Part shown: positions 5,805 to 6,662 of the stretch, piece after piece
How positions within the stretch are numbered: position 1 is the first letter of the stretch
How the letters are laid out: every line of letters starts with the position of its first letter
Source: Pseudomonadota bacterium
GTDB taxonomy: Bacteria; Pseudomonadota; Alphaproteobacteria; Rhizobiales; Xanthobacteraceae
Reading direction: 5' to 3'
NCBI GenBank assembly: GCA_023432845.1
Contig: JAEZEY010000270.1
Location: 1-6,662, forward strand
DNA: 6,662 nucleotides
Translations under genes and position numbers: made by a program
The notes under the pieces: model-generated
The model's database searches: none
The model's input: only the letters and a program-made list of their open reading frames with translations
What the model was told of the DNA's origin: nothing

Positions 5805-6662
5805 GTGTCCAAGGTGATCCCGCATTTCTCGGCGCTGGCGTCGTCCTATGACGTATTCCTGTGCGACGTCTGGGGCGTCGTGCATAACGGCGAAGTGTCG
5901 TTTCCCGGCGCCTGCGACGCGCTGATGCGTGCGCGGGCCCAGGGCAAGGTGGTGATTTTCATCACCAACGCGCCGCGGCCGGGCGACTCCGTCATCAAGC
6001 AGATCGACCGCCTGCATGTGCCGCGCGAGGCCTATGACGGCATCGTCTCGTCGGGCGACGTCACGCGTGACGTCATCATGCACCGCAAGGGCCAGAGCAT
6101 CTGTCACATCGGGCCGGAACGTGATCATTCGATATTCACCGGGCTGCACGTCGAATTCGCGCCGCTGGAAACCGCCGATTACATCGTCTGCTCCGGACTG
6201 TACGACGACGAGACCGAGAAGCCGGAGGACTATCGCGCTCGGCTCAAGATCGCGCTGGAGCGCAAACTGTTCATGGTCTGCGGCAATCCCGATCTGGTCG
6301 TGGAGCGCGGCACGCAGTTGGTCTATTGCGCCGGCTCCATTGCCGATCTCTACGCGACCATGGGCGGCGAGGTACTCTATGCGGGCAAGCCGTATCGTCC
6401 GATCTACGAGCTCGCGCTGGCCAAGGCGGAAGCGGCGCTCGGCCGCAAGGCCGATCCCGGGCGCGTCATCGCGATCGGTGATTCCGTGCGCACGGACCTG
6501 AAAGGCGCCCGCTCCCTTGGCGTCGACATGCTGTTCATCTCCGCCGGCATTCACGCCGAGGAGTTCGGCGGCCGAGACACGCCGAATGCCGACGCGATGA
6601 AGACGGCGTTCGCCGTGGCGGGCGAAGAGCCAACCGCGGTGATGAAGCACCTGGTGTGGTAG
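5805..6662 (+). CDS. HAD-superfamily class IIA protein, TIGR01459-like
   Basis: This 285-residue protein probably has the HAD Rossmann fold with a class IIA (NagD/PNP-phosphatase-like) cap. Motif I is CDVWGVVHNG, with the presumed nucleophile D21. Motif II is FITNAPR with T54 and N55. Motif III is K195 in GKP. Motif IV is IGDSVRTDLKGA with D226 and D231. Standard HAD phosphatases have D-x-D in motif I, where the second Asp is the general acid; here that position is Trp (W23). The alphaproteobacterial hypothetical family TIGR01459 reads similarly, as I recall it. A phosphatase-type reaction is therefore plausible but uncertain, and the substrate is unknown. The start is GTG at 5805, 13 bases after the EAL gene stop, with only a weak ribosome-binding site; it places motif I at residue 21, as expected, and no upstream ATG exists in frame. 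The stop codon occupies the last three bases of the window, so the gene is complete. Confidence 0.88.
   Translation: MSKVIPHFSALASSYDVFLCDVWGVVHNGEVSFPGACDALMRARAQGKVVIFITNAPRPGDSVIKQIDRLHVPREAYDGIVSSGDVTRDVIMHRKGQSICHIGPERDHSIFTGLHVEFAPLETADYIVCSGLYDDETEKPEDYRARLKIALERKLFMVCGNPDLVVERGTQLVYCAGSIADLYATMGGEVLYAGKPYRPIYELALAKAEAALGRKADPGRVIAIGDSVRTDLKGARSLGVDMLFISAGIHAEEFGGRDTPNADAMKTAFAVAGEEPTAVMKHLVW

Noticed and set aside
5481..6650. Long minus-strand reading frame of 389 codons opposite the HAD gene
   Set aside because: It covers the end of the EAL gene and almost all of the HAD gene, both of which carry family motifs. Its composition is typical of an antisense shadow.

Overview
The window looks like ordinary chromosomal DNA from a GC-rich alphaproteobacterium, most likely in the Hyphomicrobiales (Bradyrhizobium/Rhodopseudomonas/Xanthobacteraceae-like). 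This rests on the strongly G/C-biased third codon positions, the dense gene packing, a GT39-type membrane glycosyltransferase of the style common in that order, and a TipF-like EAL protein followed by a TIGR01459-type HAD protein. The species cannot be named from the sequence. I see no mobile element, CRISPR array, tRNA or rRNA.

Layout, left to right. (1) Positions 2-2695 (+) hold a transport operon: the 3' part of a HlyD/MacA-type periplasmic adaptor, an FtsX/MacB-type permease, and its ATPase. The permease and ATPase overlap by 4 bases (ATGA). Together they form a split tripartite ABC exporter in the gene order known from DevBCA; the substrate is unknown. (2) Positions 2692-4209 (-) hold a multi-pass glycosyltransferase of the GT39/ArnT/PMT type. 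It converges on the ATPase gene so tightly that both stop codons share one CTAG palindrome. (3) Positions 4210-4390 are a short divergent intergenic region that must serve the glycosyltransferase leftward and the next pair rightward. (4) Positions 4391-6662 (+) hold a probable two-gene unit with a 13-base gap. The first gene is a membrane-anchored coiled-coil protein with a degenerate EAL domain, resembling Caulobacter TipF. The second is a class IIA HAD-superfamily protein whose stop codon is the last three bases of the window.

The exporter is a self-contained machine in the inner membrane and periplasm that still needs an outer-membrane channel not seen here. The glycosyltransferase would act on lipid-linked sugar at the periplasmic face of the membrane. 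The EAL protein keeps its c-di-GMP-binding residues but has lost metal-site residues, so it reads as a c-di-GMP receptor rather than a phosphodiesterase. Nothing ties the three transcription units into one system, and I find no clear evidence of an undescribed system. The best leads are the degenerate EAL protein, the HAD protein with an unusual motif I, and the zero-gap convergent gene junction.
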